A stretch of 64,000 nt of DNA from Azotobacter chroococcum (lineage in GTDB: Bacteria > Pseudomonadota > Gammaproteobacteria > Pseudomonadales > Pseudomonadaceae). A program made the position numbers and the translations under genes. Below the pieces are notes generated by a model that searched no databases, was not told the origin of the DNA, and worked only from the letters and a program-made list of their open reading frames with translations. The stretch spans positions 1-64,000 of the forward strand of contig NZ_SMMU01000006.1 in assembly GCF_004339665.1 (NCBI RefSeq), given 5' to 3'. Of this stretch, positions 54,112 to 63,272 are shown one piece after another; positions within the stretch are counted from its first letter, which is position 1; every line of letters begins with the position of its first letter.

Positions 54112-56961
54112 TCAGCCGGCCACCATCACGCGGATCGCCTCCAGGCGCAGGGCGGCCTTGTCGAGCATGGCCAGGCCGTCCTCGCGCTGCTGGCGCAAGG
54201 CTTCCAGTTCGCTGTCGCGCACGCTCGGGTTGACCGCCTGGAGCGCGCTCAGGCGGGCCAGTTCCTCGTCGAGGCTGGCTTTGAGGCGCTGCCGGGCCTC
54301 GGTGACGCGTTCGGCATGGCGCGGCGCGATCTTGGCCTCGGCGGCGTTGATCTGCCTGGCCAGCACGTCGCGCTGGGCCTGCACGAACTTGTTGGCGCTG
54401 CCGCGCGGCACGCTTTCCAGCTGGTCGTTGAGGGTGTCGAAGGCGACCTTCGGCGCCAGGTCGTTGCCGTTGGGGTCGAGCAGGCAGCGCAGTGCCAGCG
54501 GCGGCAGGAAGCGGCCGAGCTGCAGGGCGCGCGGTGCCACCACCTCGCTGACGTAGAGCAGTTCGAGCAGCACGGTGCCGGGCTTGAGCGCCTTGTTCTT
54601 GATCAGCGCCACCGCGGTGTTGCCCATCGAGCCGGCCAGCACCAGGTCCATGCCGCCCTGCACCATGGGATGTTCCCAGGTGAGGAACTGCATGTCCTCG
54701 CGGGCCAGGGCCTGGTTGCGGTCGTAGGTGACGGTCGCCGCCTCGTCGCTGCCCAGCGGGAAGCTGGCGTCGAGCATCTTCTCGCTGGGACGCAGGATCA
54801 GCGCGTTCTCCGAATGGTCCTCGCTGTCGATGCCGAAGGCGTTGAACAGCTCTTCCATGTAGATCGGCAGGGCGTACTGGTCGTCCTGTTCCTCGATGGC
54901 CTCGACCAGTGCATCGCCCTCGCCGCCGCCGCGGGAGTTGAGTTCCAGCAGGCGGTCGCGGCCGGCATGCAGCTCGCTTTCCAGACGTTCGCGTTCGGCG
55001 CAGGCCGCATCCAGCAGGTCCTGCCACTCGCCATCGTCGCCGCCTTCCAGCAGCGGCAGCAGGTGCGGGCCGAACTGGTGGTGCAGGGCGTTGCCGGTGG
55101 GGCAGGTGGCGAGGAAGGCGTTCAGCGCCTGGTGGTACCACTGGAACAGCCGCTCCTGGGCGCTGTTCTCCAGATAGGGCACGTGCAGCTGGATGCTGTG
55201 CTTCTGGCCGATGCGATCAAGGCGGCCGATGCGCTGTTCGAGCAGGTCCGGGTGGGCCGGCAGGTCGAACATCACCAGATGGTGGGCGAACTGGAAGTTG
55301 CGCCCCTCGCTGCCGATTTCCGAGCAGATCAGCACCTGGGCGCCAAACTCCTCGTCGGCGAAGTAGGCCGCCGCGCGGTCGCGCTCGAGGATGCTCATGC
55401 CCTCGTGGAACACCGTGGCCGGAATGCCGGAGCGCACCCGCAGGGCGTCCTCCAGGTCCAGTGCGGTCTCGGCATGGGCGCAGATCACCAGCACCTTGAC
55501 CTTCTTGAGCATCTTCAGGGTGTCGATCAACCACTCGACCCGCGGGTCGAGGCGCCACCAGCGGTTCTCGTCGCCGCCATCCTCCTGCTGGGCCTGGTAG
55601 CTCACCTCCGGATACAGGTCGGCGTGCTCGCCGACCGGCAGCTCCAGATACTCGTCCGGGCTCGGCAGCGGGTAGGGGTGCAGCTGGCGCTCGGGGAAGC
55701 CCTGCACTGCGGCGCGGGTGTTGCGGAACAGTACGCGGCCGGTGCCGTGGCGGTCGAGCAGCTCGCGGGTCAGGCGCGCGCTGGCCTGGATGTCGCCGTC
55801 GCTGACCGCGGCGAGCAGCGCCTCGCCCTCGGCGCCGAGGAAGCCGTGGATGACCGCGTGGGCCTGCTCGGAGAGGCGGCCCTGGTCGAGCAGCTCCTGC
55901 ACCGCCTCGGCCACCGGACGGTAGTTGGCGCTCTCGGCGCGGAAGGCCTCGAGGTCGTGGAAGCGGTCGGGGTCGAGCAGGCGCAGGCGGGCGAAGTGGC
56001 TCTCCTGGCCGAGCTGTTCGGGGGTGGCGGTGAGCAGCAGCACGCCGGGAATGACCTGGGCGAGCTGTTCGACCAGCGCGTATTCGGCGCTCGGCTGCTC
56101 CGGGTGCCAGACCAGGTGGTGCGCCTCGTCCACCACCAGAAGGTCCCAGCCGGCGGCGAAGGCGGCGTCCTGGGCGTGCCCGGCGGTGGTCAGCCATTCC
56201 AGGGAGACCAGCGTCAGCTGGGTGTCCTCGAAGGGGTTGCTGGCGTCGCTGGCGGCGAAGCGCTCGGCGTCGTACAGCGCCACCTCCAGGTTGAAGCGCC
56301 GGCGCATCTCCACCAGCCACTGGTGCTGGAGGTTCTCCGGAACCAGGATCAGCACCCGGCCGGCGCGGCCGGAGAGCAGCTGGCGATGGATGACCAGGCC
56401 GGCCTCGATGGTCTTGCCGAGGCCCACCTCGTCGGCCAGCAGCACGCGCGGGGCGACGCGGTCGGCGACCTCGCGGGCGATGTGCAGCTGGTGGGCGATC
56501 GGCTGGGTGCGGGCGCCGGACAGCCCCCAGAGCGAGGACTGCAGCAGGCGGCTGCGGTGTTCCAGGGTGTGGTAGCGCAGGCCGAACCAGGACAGCGGAT
56601 CGATCTGCCCGGCGAACAGGCGGTCGCTGGCCAGACGGAACTGGATGAAGTTGGACAGCTGGGTTTCCGGCAGGCTGCGGCCCTGATTCTGTTCGTCGAG
56701 GCCGTGGTAGATGAGCAGGCCGTCGTGGTCCTCGACCTCGCGGACGGTCATCTTCCAGCCGTCGAAGTGGGTGATCTCGTCACCCGGGGCGAAGCGCACG
56801 CGGGTCAGGGGCGCATTGCGCTGGGCGTACTGGCGGGTTTCGCCGGTGGCCGGATAGAGCACTGTGAGCAGCCGGCCATCCGCGGTGAGAATGGTTCCGA
56901 GCCCGAGTTCCGCCTCGCTGTCGCTGATCCAGCGCTGCCCCGGTTGATATTGCTGCACCAT
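54112..56961 (-). CDS. rapA: RNA polymerase-associated helicase RapA/HepA
   Basis: A 949-residue Swi2/Snf2 protein that recycles stalled RNA polymerase. The tandem N-terminal Tudor-like region starts with [20 protein letters not shown]. Motor motifs are [14 protein letters not shown] (Walker A) and [10 protein letters not shown] (DEAH), [19 protein letters not shown] and [10 protein letters not shown]. The C-terminus is the RapA-specific region. GGAG lies 7 bases before the ATG; upstream frame to 57117 is unsupported. It diverges from alkB, as in P. aeruginosa. Confidence 0.94.
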   Translation of the reverse strand: MVQQYQPGQRWISDSEAELGLGTILTADGRLLTVLYPATGETRQYAQRNAPLTRVRFAPGDEITHFDGWKMTVREVEDHDGLLIYHGLDEQNQGRSLPETQLSNFIQFRLASDRLFAGQIDPLSWFGLRYHTLEHRSRLLQSSLWGLSGARTQPIAHQLHIAREVADRVAPRVLLADEVGLGKTIEAGLVIHRQLLSGRAGRVLILVPENLQHQWLVEMRRRFNLEVALYDAERFAASDASNPFEDTQLTLVSLEWLTTAGHAQDAAFAAGWDLLVVDEAHHLVWHPEQPSAEYALVEQLAQVIPGVLLLTATPEQLGQESHFARLRLLDPDRFHDLEAFRAESANYRPVAEAVQELLDQGRLSEQAHAVIHGFLGAEGEALLAAVSDGDIQASARLTRELLDRHGTGRVLFRNTRAAVQGFPERQLHPYPLPSPDEYLELPVGEHADLYPEVSYQAQQEDGGDENRWWRLDPRVEWLIDTLKMLKKVKVLVICAHAETALDLEDALRVRSGIPATVFHEGMSILERDRAAAYFADEEFGAQVLICSEIGSEGRNFQFAHHLVMFDLPAHPDLLEQRIGRLDRIGQKHSIQLHVPYLENSAQERLFQWYHQALNAFLATCPTGNALHHQFGPHLLPLLEGGDDGEWQDLLDAACAERERLESELHAGRDRLLELNSRGGGEGDALVEAIEEQDDQYALPIYMEELFNAFGIDSEDHSENALILRPSEKMLDASFPLGSDEAATVTYDRNQALAREDMQFLTWEHPMVQGGMDLVLAGSMGNTAVALIKNKALKPGTVLLELLYVSEVVAPRALQLGRFLPPLALRCLLDPNGNDLAPKVAFDTLNDQLESVPRGSANKFVQAQRDVLARQINAAEAKIAPRHAERVTEARQRLKASLDEELARLSALQAVNPSVRDSELEALRQQREDGLAMLDKAALRLEAIRVMVAG

Positions 56962-57115
56962 GCCTGTCTCCGCTGTAAAAAGGCCGGTATGGTAACGGAA
57001 TGCCCTGGGTAGATCGACGTCAACAGCCCCCTGGAGAAAGCGTAGTCCTCGCTGCTCGGCTTGCCTGTGCCGGTCGGTGTAGCATGGGCCTTCCCCGTTT
57101 GCCGCTCTCCGTGCC

Positions 57116-57712
57116 ATGCCGCTGTTCGACGCCGTTCCCCTCGACCTGCCCGATGCCGAACTGCATTACCTGCCCGATTGGCTGGACGGCGCCAGCGCCG
57201 ACCGCTGGCTGGCTTTCCTGCTGGCGGAGACGCCTTGGGAGCAGCCGCAGGTGCGCTTGTACGGGCGCCTTTATCCGGTGCCGCGCCAGGTCGCCTGGTA
57301 TGGCGATGCCGCCTATCGTTACTCCGGGCTGACCCACCGGCCGCTGCCCTGGACACCGCTTCTGGCGGAGATCCGCGCAGCCGTCGAGGCGCTCGTCGGC
57401 CAGCCGCTGAACGGCGTGCTGCTCAACCATTACCGTGATGGCCGGGACTCCATGGGCTGGCACAGCGACGACGAGGCCGAACTGGGGCGCGATCCGCTGA
57501 TCGTTTCGCTCAGCCTGGGCGGCGCGCGGCGCTTCGACCTGCGCCGGATCGGCCAGAGCCGCATCGCCCATTCGCTGCTGCTCGAGCACGGCTCCCTGCT
57601 GGTCATGGCCGGCGCGACACAGCATCATTGGCAGCATCGGGTGGCGAAGACGCGCAGGTTCTGCGCGCCACGCCTGAATCTGACCTTCCGCCAGGTGCAT
57701 CCGCAGCCATGA
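57116..57712 (+). CDS. AlkB-type 2-oxoglutarate/Fe(II) dioxygenase
   Basis: A 198-residue AlkB-fold enzyme that repairs alkylated bases by oxidation. Fe(II) ligands are His116, Asp118 (WHSDDE) and His174 (HHWQHRV); Arg187 near RLNLTFR binds 2-oxoglutarate. [15 protein letters not shown] is typical of the short bacterial ALKBH2/3-like type. Its stop overlaps the next start (ATGA). The location beside rapA matches Pseudomonas. Confidence 0.88.
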   Translation: MPLFDAVPLDLPDAELHYLPDWLDGASADRWLAFLLAETPWEQPQVRLYGRLYPVPRQVAWYGDAAYRYSGLTHRPLPWTPLLAEIRAAVEALVGQPLNGVLLNHYRDGRDSMGWHSDDEAELGRDPLIVSLSLGGARRFDLRRIGQSRIAHSLLLEHGSLLVMAGATQHHWQHRVAKTRRFCAPRLNLTFRQVHPQP

Positions 57713-57876
57713 GCTCCGACGACAAACTGATCGACTTCAGCAGCGAGCGCAGCAAGCGCATCCACGACCTGCACGAGAAACGCCTGAACGACGTGCGCCA
57801 GGCCTTCGCCGAGGCCCTGCCGCTGCCGCAGGGGAAAAAGAAGAAGCCGGCCGGCAAGCCGAAGAAGAAGCGCTGA
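57709..57876 (+). CDS. Small basic hypothetical protein
   Basis: A 55-residue protein with an acidic start ([32 protein letters not shown]) predicted as one helix and a very basic tail (GKKKKPAGKPKKKR). It overlaps the alkB stop by 4 bases and is found with alkB in other Pseudomonas, so a role with nucleic acids is possible. I know no function. Confidence 0.7.
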   Translation: MSSDDKLIDFSSERSKRIHDLHEKRLNDVRQAFAEALPLPQGKKKKPAGKPKKKR

Positions 57877-58003
57877 GTCTCGCCGGAGATCCTGCGTGCC
57901 CGGCGCTCCGTGCGCCGCCATGAGGATGCGCGGAGCAAGACGCGGTTTCCGCCAGACGACCGGCTCTTTTAGAATCGCGGCATTTTCCGCCTGGATGCTG
58001 AAC

Positions 58004-58780
58004 ATGGCTGGCAGTCAAATCGAACGCGCGTTGAGTCTTCTGGAAAGCCTGACCGCCGATCCCGGCGGCATCTCCCTGCAGAGCCTGGCCGACCAGTTGC
58101 ACATCCCCAAGAGCGCCACCCACCGCATGCTCGCCGACCTGATCCGCCTGGGCTACGTGCGCCAGGACCCGCAGACCAGCCGCTACCAGCTGTCCACCAA
58201 GCTGGTGGCGCTGGGCTTCCGCTACCTGGCCAACAGCGGCGCGGACGTGGTCCAGCCGATCCTCGACCGCCTGGCCGAGGAAACCGGTGAACTGGTGCGC
58301 CTGGGGGTGATCGACGGCGAGCGCCTGACCTGGATCGCCAAGTCCCAGGGCGCCCGCGGCGGGCTGCGCTACGACCCGGACATGGGCCGCGACGCGCCGC
58401 TGTCCTCCACCGCCTCCGGGCATGCCTGGCTGGCCAGCATGAGCGATGCGGAGGCCCTGGCCCGGGTCGCCCGGCAGACGCCGGTCGATCCGGCCGAGCT
58501 GGGCCCCAGCGCGCCGCGCAGCGAGGCCGCGCTGCTCGAACGTCTGCGCCTGGCACGGGAGCACGGCTATGCCTGGGTGGTGGAGAGTTCCGCCGTCGGC
58601 ACCGCGGCCATGGCGGCCATCGTTCGTCACCCGCGCAATCACCACGCCATCGGCGTGCTCAGCCTCGCCGGTCCCAGTGCCCGCCTCGGCGAAGCGCGCA
58701 TACACCAGCTGGCACCGCGCCTGCTGGCGGCCAGCGAAGAGCTGTCCGACGCCAGTCAGGCGTCCGAGCTGTTCTCCTGA
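58004..58780 (+). CDS. IclR-family transcriptional regulator
   Basis: A 258-residue IclR-type regulator. The winged helix-turn-helix is residues ~5-65 (QIERALSLLESLTADPGGISLQSLADQLHIPKSATHRML). The ligand-binding domain follows, with YDPDMGRDAPLSSTASGHAWLA near residue 120. The start ATG 58004 is close to an alternative at 57995. It lies upstream of and in the same direction as the isomerase gene, 309 bases apart, and is a candidate regulator of that gene. Confidence 0.85.
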   Translation: MAGSQIERALSLLESLTADPGGISLQSLADQLHIPKSATHRMLADLIRLGYVRQDPQTSRYQLSTKLVALGFRYLANSGADVVQPILDRLAEETGELVRLGVIDGERLTWIAKSQGARGGLRYDPDMGRDAPLSSTASGHAWLASMSDAEALARVARQTPVDPAELGPSAPRSEAALLERLRLAREHGYAWVVESSAVGTAAMAAIVRHPRNHHAIGVLSLAGPSARLGEARIHQLAPRLLAASEELSDASQASELFS

Positions 58781-59089
58781 TCCGTCCCTGCTGAGTCCCG
58801 TCTGTCTCAATCCGATTGCACTGTCGAGTCGGGGCCGCCTGCTTTCCATCGTCAATCATGGCTGTGCGCTGAGCGCACGGCTTCGTACGTCGCGTCTTGC
58901 GATAAAGTGGAATATGGTTCTAGATTTCGCTTGGTCGGTGGACTCCGGCTCCCCGGGCCGCTTTCCTCCCATGACGGCAAGAGGGTGCAGCCTTGACCTG
59001 GCCGCTTCGTGTCGCCCCCGTCGGCGTCATGGGCGGCCGGCAGGCGCGCCTGCTCGCTCTACGATTTCCGCCCCCTGAAGAGACCCGCC
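58781..59089. other. Intergenic region, iclR-like gene to isomerase gene
   Basis: A 309-base gap without a gene. It contains an imperfect palindrome at 58908-58922 and a GATAAAGT stretch that could serve as a -10 box. The right part is GC-rich with no clear feature. Confidence 0.45.
58908..58922. promoter_or_regulatory. Possible IclR-type operator
   Basis: TGGAAT-ATG-GTTCTA has partial dyad symmetry (4 of 6 positions) and the TGGAA/TTCyA form common for IclR-family operators. It lies between the regulator and the gene it may control. Confidence 0.3.
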
Positions 59090-59905
59090 ATGAGCGAACG
59101 CATTCTTTCCCTGGCCGCCCTGACCGTGCTCGAACTGTCCCCGCCCGAGATGGTGGAGGTGGCCGCCCGCGCCGGCTACAGCCATGTCGGCCTGCGCCTG
59201 GTGCCGGCCACTGCCGAGGAGCACCACTTCCCGCTGGTGGCCGACGCCGGGCTGCGCCGGCAGACCTTGGCGCGCCTGCGCGATACCGGCATCCGGGTGC
59301 TCGACGTGGAGATCCTGCGCCTGAGGCCGGAGACCCGCGTCGCCGACTTCGAACCGATCCTCGCCGCCGGCGCCGAGCTGGGCGCCAGCGAGCTGCTGGT
59401 GGCCGGCAACGATCCCGACGAGGCGCGGCAGACCGACAACTTCGCCGCCCTGTGCGACCTGGCAGCCGGCTTCGGCCTCAACCCGCACCTGGAGTTCATG
59501 CCCTGGACCGACGCCCGTGATCTGAGCCAAGCCATGCGCATCGTCGAGAATGCCGGACGGGCCAACGGCTGCGTGCTGGTCGATGCCTTCCATTTCGACC
59601 GCTCCGCCTCGCGCCTGGAGGATCTGGCCCGGCTCGATCCGGCACACATCCATTACGCCCAGCTGTGCGACGTGGCCGGGCCGCGCCCGGACGACATGGA
59701 CGAGATCCTGCGCCAGGCGCGTAACGAGCGGCGTTTCCCCGGTGACGGCGATTGCGACCTGCCCGGCCTGCTGCGTGCCCTGCCGGCGAACCTGCCGCTC
59801 AGTCTGGAAATCCCCACCCGCCAGTTGCTCGAACAGGGCGTCAGCGCCCTCGAACGCGCCCGGATCGCCATCGACAAGACCCGCACCTTGCTGTTGCAAA
59901 TTTGA
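59090..59905 (+). CDS. TIM-barrel sugar phosphate isomerase/epimerase
   Basis: A 271-residue protein of the AP-endonuclease-2/xylose-isomerase-like fold. Family parts are ELSPPEMVEVAARAGYSHVGLRL, FEPILAAGAELGASELLVAGND and NPHLEFMPWTDARD, with a metal-site Glu/His set (LEFMPW, DAFHF, YAQLCD). The start at 59090 has GAAGAG upstream; the frame is open further without support. The substrate is not known. The IclR gene upstream suggests a catabolic enzyme for a carbohydrate or aromatic acid. Confidence 0.75.
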   Translation: MSERILSLAALTVLELSPPEMVEVAARAGYSHVGLRLVPATAEEHHFPLVADAGLRRQTLARLRDTGIRVLDVEILRLRPETRVADFEPILAAGAELGASELLVAGNDPDEARQTDNFAALCDLAAGFGLNPHLEFMPWTDARDLSQAMRIVENAGRANGCVLVDAFHFDRSASRLEDLARLDPAHIHYAQLCDVAGPRPDDMDEILRQARNERRFPGDGDCDLPGLLRALPANLPLSLEIPTRQLLEQGVSALERARIAIDKTRTLLLQI

Positions 59906-59910
59906 AACTA

Positions 59911-59935
59911 TGCCCCTGCCGTGAGGGCAGGGGCA
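59911..59935 (+). terminator. Terminator after the isomerase gene
   Basis: TGCCCCTGCC (59911-59920) and GGCAGGGGCA (59926-59935) form a perfect 10-bp stem with a 5-base loop, 5 bases after the stop. The tail is TGGCCTTTCC, so the U-tract is weak. Confidence 0.6.
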
Positions 59936-60265
59936 TGGCCTTTCCGTAATGGGTGGCATGGTATTACGCCATATATTCACCCTGTTGTCGGTGAGTCATT
60001 TCATCATGCAATCAGTTCGCCCTGCAGTTCGCATGTTAAAAGCAACGGCCAATCACGGCCGAAATTTTTCACGGACTGCACCGCTGCCATTGCGGATGAA
60101 CTTTTTATTGCTGCAAGTCCATCCCCATATTTCCTTGCGAGTTTTGCGTGTTTTCTTCCGAGGTCCCTGCAGGCGCCGAAACCCGCGCCATCCGCGACCT
60201 CCCGCCGCACCTCGATTGATCCATGTCAGTCCTTCGGTATGCGCTCCTGAAGTCGGCGGCCAATA
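59936..60265. other. Non-coding stretch before the ccoM promoter
   Basis: About 330 bases of lower GC with no convincing gene on either strand. Short open frames cross it but lack ribosome sites. It may be left over from a rearrangement; nothing recognisable is present. Confidence 0.5.
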
Positions 60266-60279
60266 TTGATCACGGTCAA
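60266..60279. promoter_or_regulatory. Anr/FNR box
   Basis: TTGAT-CACG-GTCAA matches the TTGAT-N4-ATCAA consensus in 9 of 10 positions. Its centre is about 41 bases before a plausible start of transcription near 60314 (weak -10 at 60302-60307), the spacing of an activated class II promoter. It would raise ccoM expression when oxygen is low. Confidence 0.75.
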
Positions 60280-60350
60280 TTTTTCCGGCCGCCGGTGCAG
60301 TTACCTTGAGTCCATCGAAGAGACAACCAGCGAAGAAGAAGGAGCCAACC

Positions 60351-60461
60351 ATGTTTATCGATGAAGTGGTGCTGGCCGGAATTGGAGTGGTGGGATTAAT
60401 GTTCGTCTTCGCTGGCGGAATCGGTTATTTCATCTGGAAGGACTCCCAGAACCAGAAGTAG
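60351..60461 (+). CDS. ccoM: cbb3-type cytochrome oxidase small subunit CcoM
   Basis: A 36-residue single-helix membrane protein. Its start MFIDEVVLAGIGVVGLM and end GYFIWKDSQNQK match CcoM of Pseudomonas stutzeri, a small subunit that stabilises the cbb3 oxidase. AAGGAG lies 7 bases before the ATG. The Anr box upstream fits a microaerobic respiratory gene. The main ccoNOQP genes are not in the window, as is usual for ccoM. A perfect terminator follows. Short proteins like this are easily missed in annotation. Confidence 0.88.
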   Translation: MFIDEVVLAGIGVVGLMFVFAGGIGYFIWKDSQNQK

Positions 60462-60499
60462 GAAAAGTCCTTCAGATCCAGAGCACGCAAGGCACTTTC

Positions 60500-60525
60500 G
60501 GGCGACGTTGTCGCCCTTTTTTTTT
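60500..60525 (+). terminator. Rho-independent terminator of ccoM
   Basis: GGGCGAC (60500-60506) and GTCGCCC (60510-60516) form a 7-bp stem with a GTT loop, followed by nine T. Confidence 0.95.
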
Positions 60526-60635
60526 GCCTGTTTTTTGGGTTTTGCTGGTTGTGCGAGGGAGACTCGCAGCCATGCTCCTTGTTTTGCCCTTTGCAGGGTG
60601 TCATTCCTTTTCATTAATAATTTTGGCCAGAGCTT

Positions 60636-62126
60636 TCACCGGCTTTGCTGGCGGTGATCTTGCTGGATGATCAATGCCCTGTCGAGGTCGTCTATAACCC
60701 CTTGTATCCAGAAGCGGGGCTGCAGATGAGACTCGAAGGTTTGGCTGTATCCTTCGGTTTGCATGGTCAGAGCGGGTAGATCGCGAAATACGATGCCAGC
60801 CAGAAATACCGCTGCCAAAGTCTGGGCCAGTAGCCAGCCACGACGGAGTATCGAAGAACTGGTGGCGGGCGCTGAGGCTGCCGGATGTAGTCCGAGCAGC
60901 CAGCCGGCGATGATCGCCAGCCAGAGTTCCACATTCGGCATCACCAGGATGCCGTCGACCATGGCCAGCGTCAGCACAGTTGCGATGCCACCAGCCAGAC
61001 AAACCCGCAGCGTATCGGTTGGATCACGGGAGTCGGTTGTCTTGCGCAGCATGCGAAAGGTGGCGCGGGCCGCAAGAAATACCAGAGCGATGACGATGAT
61101 GGCGACGGGAATGCCCCATTCCGAGGCTATCTGAAGAATCGCCTGGTGCGGATGCGCCGCCACCACGTTGAAGTGTGCGGAGAAATGCATCGGGCCGACC
61201 CCCAGCCAGGGCTTTTGCTGGATCATTTCCAGCGCCAGCGGCCAGAGAATGTCGCGGCTGGAAAGCGAGGTATGCAGGCGGTTGGCGGCATGCTCGGTCA
61301 CCTCGACCCCCAGCCATGCCGGTATGGCCGACAGCATCAGCAGATAGACCAGCAGCCCTAGGGCGGCGGAGCGCAGCTGCAGCATGCTCCAGCGCCGTCC
61401 CGCCGTTCCTGACAGGCTCAGCCAGATCATGGCGACGGCCATGCCCAATGCCAAGCCCCGGGCGGCGCTGGTGATGGCCAGCGTCCAGCCCAGCGCGGCA
61501 ATGACCGAAACCAGCAGCTTTTCCCTACGGGAGGTTTCGTCCCGCAGCAGAGGCCAAACGATTACAGGGAGTGCCAGGGCAAGGAACTGGGCGAGAAAGC
61601 GCGGATTGGAAAAGCCCCAGAGCAGCTTGTAGGCGTTGAGAGTGCCGGTATGGGTGACTTGCCAGTAGTAGAGGAAGAAATACAGAGCCAGAAAGCAACT
61701 AATCATCAGAGTCAGAGTGCCCAGCAATGCTTGGTCCAGGGCGGGGCCGAGCCGTCGCCGGGACGCAGCTACGGTTCCACCCAGAGCCAGACTGAGAATG
61801 GCCAGGCCGAACTCGGCCAGTGCCCAGTCGGTATGTTGCGCCAGCAGGGCCGAGGTCAACCCTGCCAGCAGTACGGCAGCCAGGCAGTTACGCGGGCCTG
61901 TTCCCAGCAGAGGTGAGTTCGACGTCTGGCTCCTGAGGCTCAGGACGCCTGCCAGTACGCAGAGGCAGAACACCAGAACCTGGCCGATCCGCTGCTGGTT
62001 GTGCCAATAGCCTGGCAGCCAGGGCATCAGTGGCAGCGTCGCCGTCACCAGCAAAAGAGCGGGGACCAAGGCGTTGTGGAGCAGTGTATGGGGCGTGCGG
62101 ATCTCCACAGCAGTCTGAGAGGTCAT
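60636..62126 (-). CDS. O-antigen ligase-like membrane protein (Wzy_C)
   Basis: A 496-residue polytopic protein with about 12 helices. The Wzy_C-type periplasmic loop is visible around residues 285-335: SSRDILWPLALEMIQQKPWLGVGPMHFSAHF followed by AHPHQAILQIASEWGIPVA. Such proteins are O-antigen ligases, polymerases or pilin/protein O-oligosaccharyltransferases (PglL/PilO type). The next gene on the other strand is a Flp pilin, so a glycosylation role is possible, but this is inference; no other polysaccharide gene is near. The ribosome site is not strong. The C-terminal tail is soluble. Confidence 0.8.
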   Translation of the reverse strand: MTSQTAVEIRTPHTLLHNALVPALLLVTATLPLMPWLPGYWHNQQRIGQVLVFCLCVLAGVLSLRSQTSNSPLLGTGPRNCLAAVLLAGLTSALLAQHTDWALAEFGLAILSLALGGTVAASRRRLGPALDQALLGTLTLMISCFLALYFFLYYWQVTHTGTLNAYKLLWGFSNPRFLAQFLALALPVIVWPLLRDETSRREKLLVSVIAALGWTLAITSAARGLALGMAVAMIWLSLSGTAGRRWSMLQLRSAALGLLVYLLMLSAIPAWLGVEVTEHAANRLHTSLSSRDILWPLALEMIQQKPWLGVGPMHFSAHFNVVAAHPHQAILQIASEWGIPVAIIVIALVFLAARATFRMLRKTTDSRDPTDTLRVCLAGGIATVLTLAMVDGILVMPNVELWLAIIAGWLLGLHPAASAPATSSSILRRGWLLAQTLAAVFLAGIVFRDLPALTMQTEGYSQTFESHLQPRFWIQGVIDDLDRALIIQQDHRQQSR

Positions 62127-62439
62127 TTTCCTGTCCTTCCGTCTTCCCGGCTTGCCCTCGGGATGCTGGCAATTTGTCGTGAGCCTTGCAGACCTTTACT
62201 CGGAGGGCAATCGGATGAGAGGCCGCTCGTTGAGCGGGGAAAAGGCCGCCAATTCCTGTCCACATCCCATGGTTACAGGGCCTGCCGGGGTGGGAGCGTT
62301 CCCGATGATGGCAAAAAAATGCTAGCACTTCGCAAAAATCTCCTAACCTCAATTCAGGCCTTATGACTAATCTGCCATCAAGGCGGTGCACGGAGCCCGC
62401 TCGATCCTGGAACGAAACTCGAAAGAGGTGAGCAAAATT
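62127..62439. other. Divergent intergenic region, ligase to flp
   Basis: A 313-base gap between divergent genes. It should contain both promoters. TGGCAAAAAAATGC near 62312 looks like a -24/-12 box but the spacing between GG and GC is 9 instead of 10. The AT-rich 62315-62380 stretch is the likely flp promoter region. Confidence 0.45.
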
Positions 62440-62622
62440 ATGAATCTGCAAGCAATCAAGACTTCGGTAATGAAGTTCATCAAGGACGAAGAAGGTCTGA
62501 CCATTGTGGAGTATGCAGTGGCGGGGGGGTTGATTACTCTTGGTGTAGTGCTTGCTTTCACAAACTTGGGAACCGCTGTCAGTAATGAACTTGGCCGTAT
62601 AACTGCAGTTATCAATAGCTAG
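62440..62622 (+). CDS. flp: Flp-family type IVb pilin
   Basis: A 60-residue prepilin. The leader ends at Gly19 with cleavage before LTIVEYAVAGG; Glu and Tyr (GLTIVEY) are the Flp hallmark and the next 20 residues form the hydrophobic stem (AVAGGLITLGVVLAFTNLG). The start at 62440 has GAGGTG 9 bases upstream. The sequence is AT-richer than the chromosome core. The prepilin peptidase gene follows by 114 bases, so they form the front of a Tad/Flp pilus locus. Confidence 0.9.
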   Translation: MNLQAIKTSVMKFIKDEEGLTIVEYAVAGGLITLGVVLAFTNLGTAVSNELGRITAVINS

Positions 62623-62736
62623 TCGCTAGTCGACAGTTCCTGAAGGGTCAATTCTTGGGTGAGGCCGTTATGCGTTAAATTTGTTTGCCAAGCCCAAGAA
62701 ATACCTCGTCAGATTTGTCTTGTAAGGGTTGCAGTA

Positions 62737-63255
62737 ATGTCTTCAGATAATCTGTTGATCGTTGTTGTGCTGCTGGCTCTTTTGGGTTGTGCGGTGGTAG
62801 TCGATGTTTGCCGTCACCGCATTCCTAATTCTCTTGTGCTGATTGGCATGGTGTTAAGTCTGCTTTGTCAATTTTCGCTGACTGGTATGAATGGCTTGAT
62901 TAGTTGTTGGTTGGGAGTGTTGGTCGGCTTTGGGCTGTTTCTGCCTTTCTACTCGCTCGGTGGCATGGCTGCGGGTGATGTGAAGCTTATGGCTATGGCT
63001 GGGGGATTTCTTGGGCCCATGGCAACGATTTTTGCAGTAGCTTTGACCTTGATAGTGGGCACTATATTCGGTCTGTCAACTCTGCTCTACAAGAAGCAAC
63101 TGTTTCGCTTGGTACAACGTTATTGGGCCATGGCCAGTCTGCGCACTTATATAGCGCCGCAGGCCGACGATGCCGCCCGTCAGCGTTTCCCCTATGCGAT
63201 CGCAATTTTCACCGGAGTGCTGATCAGTCTTTTCTGGCAACCCTTCGGCCCGTAG
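62737..63255 (+). CDS. A24 prepilin peptidase (CpaA/TadV type)
   Basis: A 172-residue short prepilin peptidase without the methylase domain, as in Tad loci. The catalytic Asp residues are in VVDVCRHRIPNSLV and AAGDVKLMA. Six helices are predicted. The start at 62737 has AAGGG upstream; the frame is open from 62659 without support. It probably cleaves the preceding Flp pilin. AT-rich codon use like flp. Confidence 0.85.
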   Translation: MSSDNLLIVVVLLALLGCAVVVDVCRHRIPNSLVLIGMVLSLLCQFSLTGMNGLISCWLGVLVGFGLFLPFYSLGGMAAGDVKLMAMAGGFLGPMATIFAVALTLIVGTIFGLSTLLYKKQLFRLVQRYWAMASLRTYIAPQADDAARQRFPYAIAIFTGVLISLFWQPFGP

Positions 63256-63272
63256 TCAGGGAGTGAGCCATC

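Noticed and set aside
54316-57012. An 898-codon plus-strand frame opposite rapA
   Set aside because: Antisense shadow of rapA with Gln/His/Val-rich low-complexity sequence and no domain.
62312-62330. A -24/-12-like sequence before flp
   Set aside because: GG and GC are 9 bases apart; sigma-54 needs 10.
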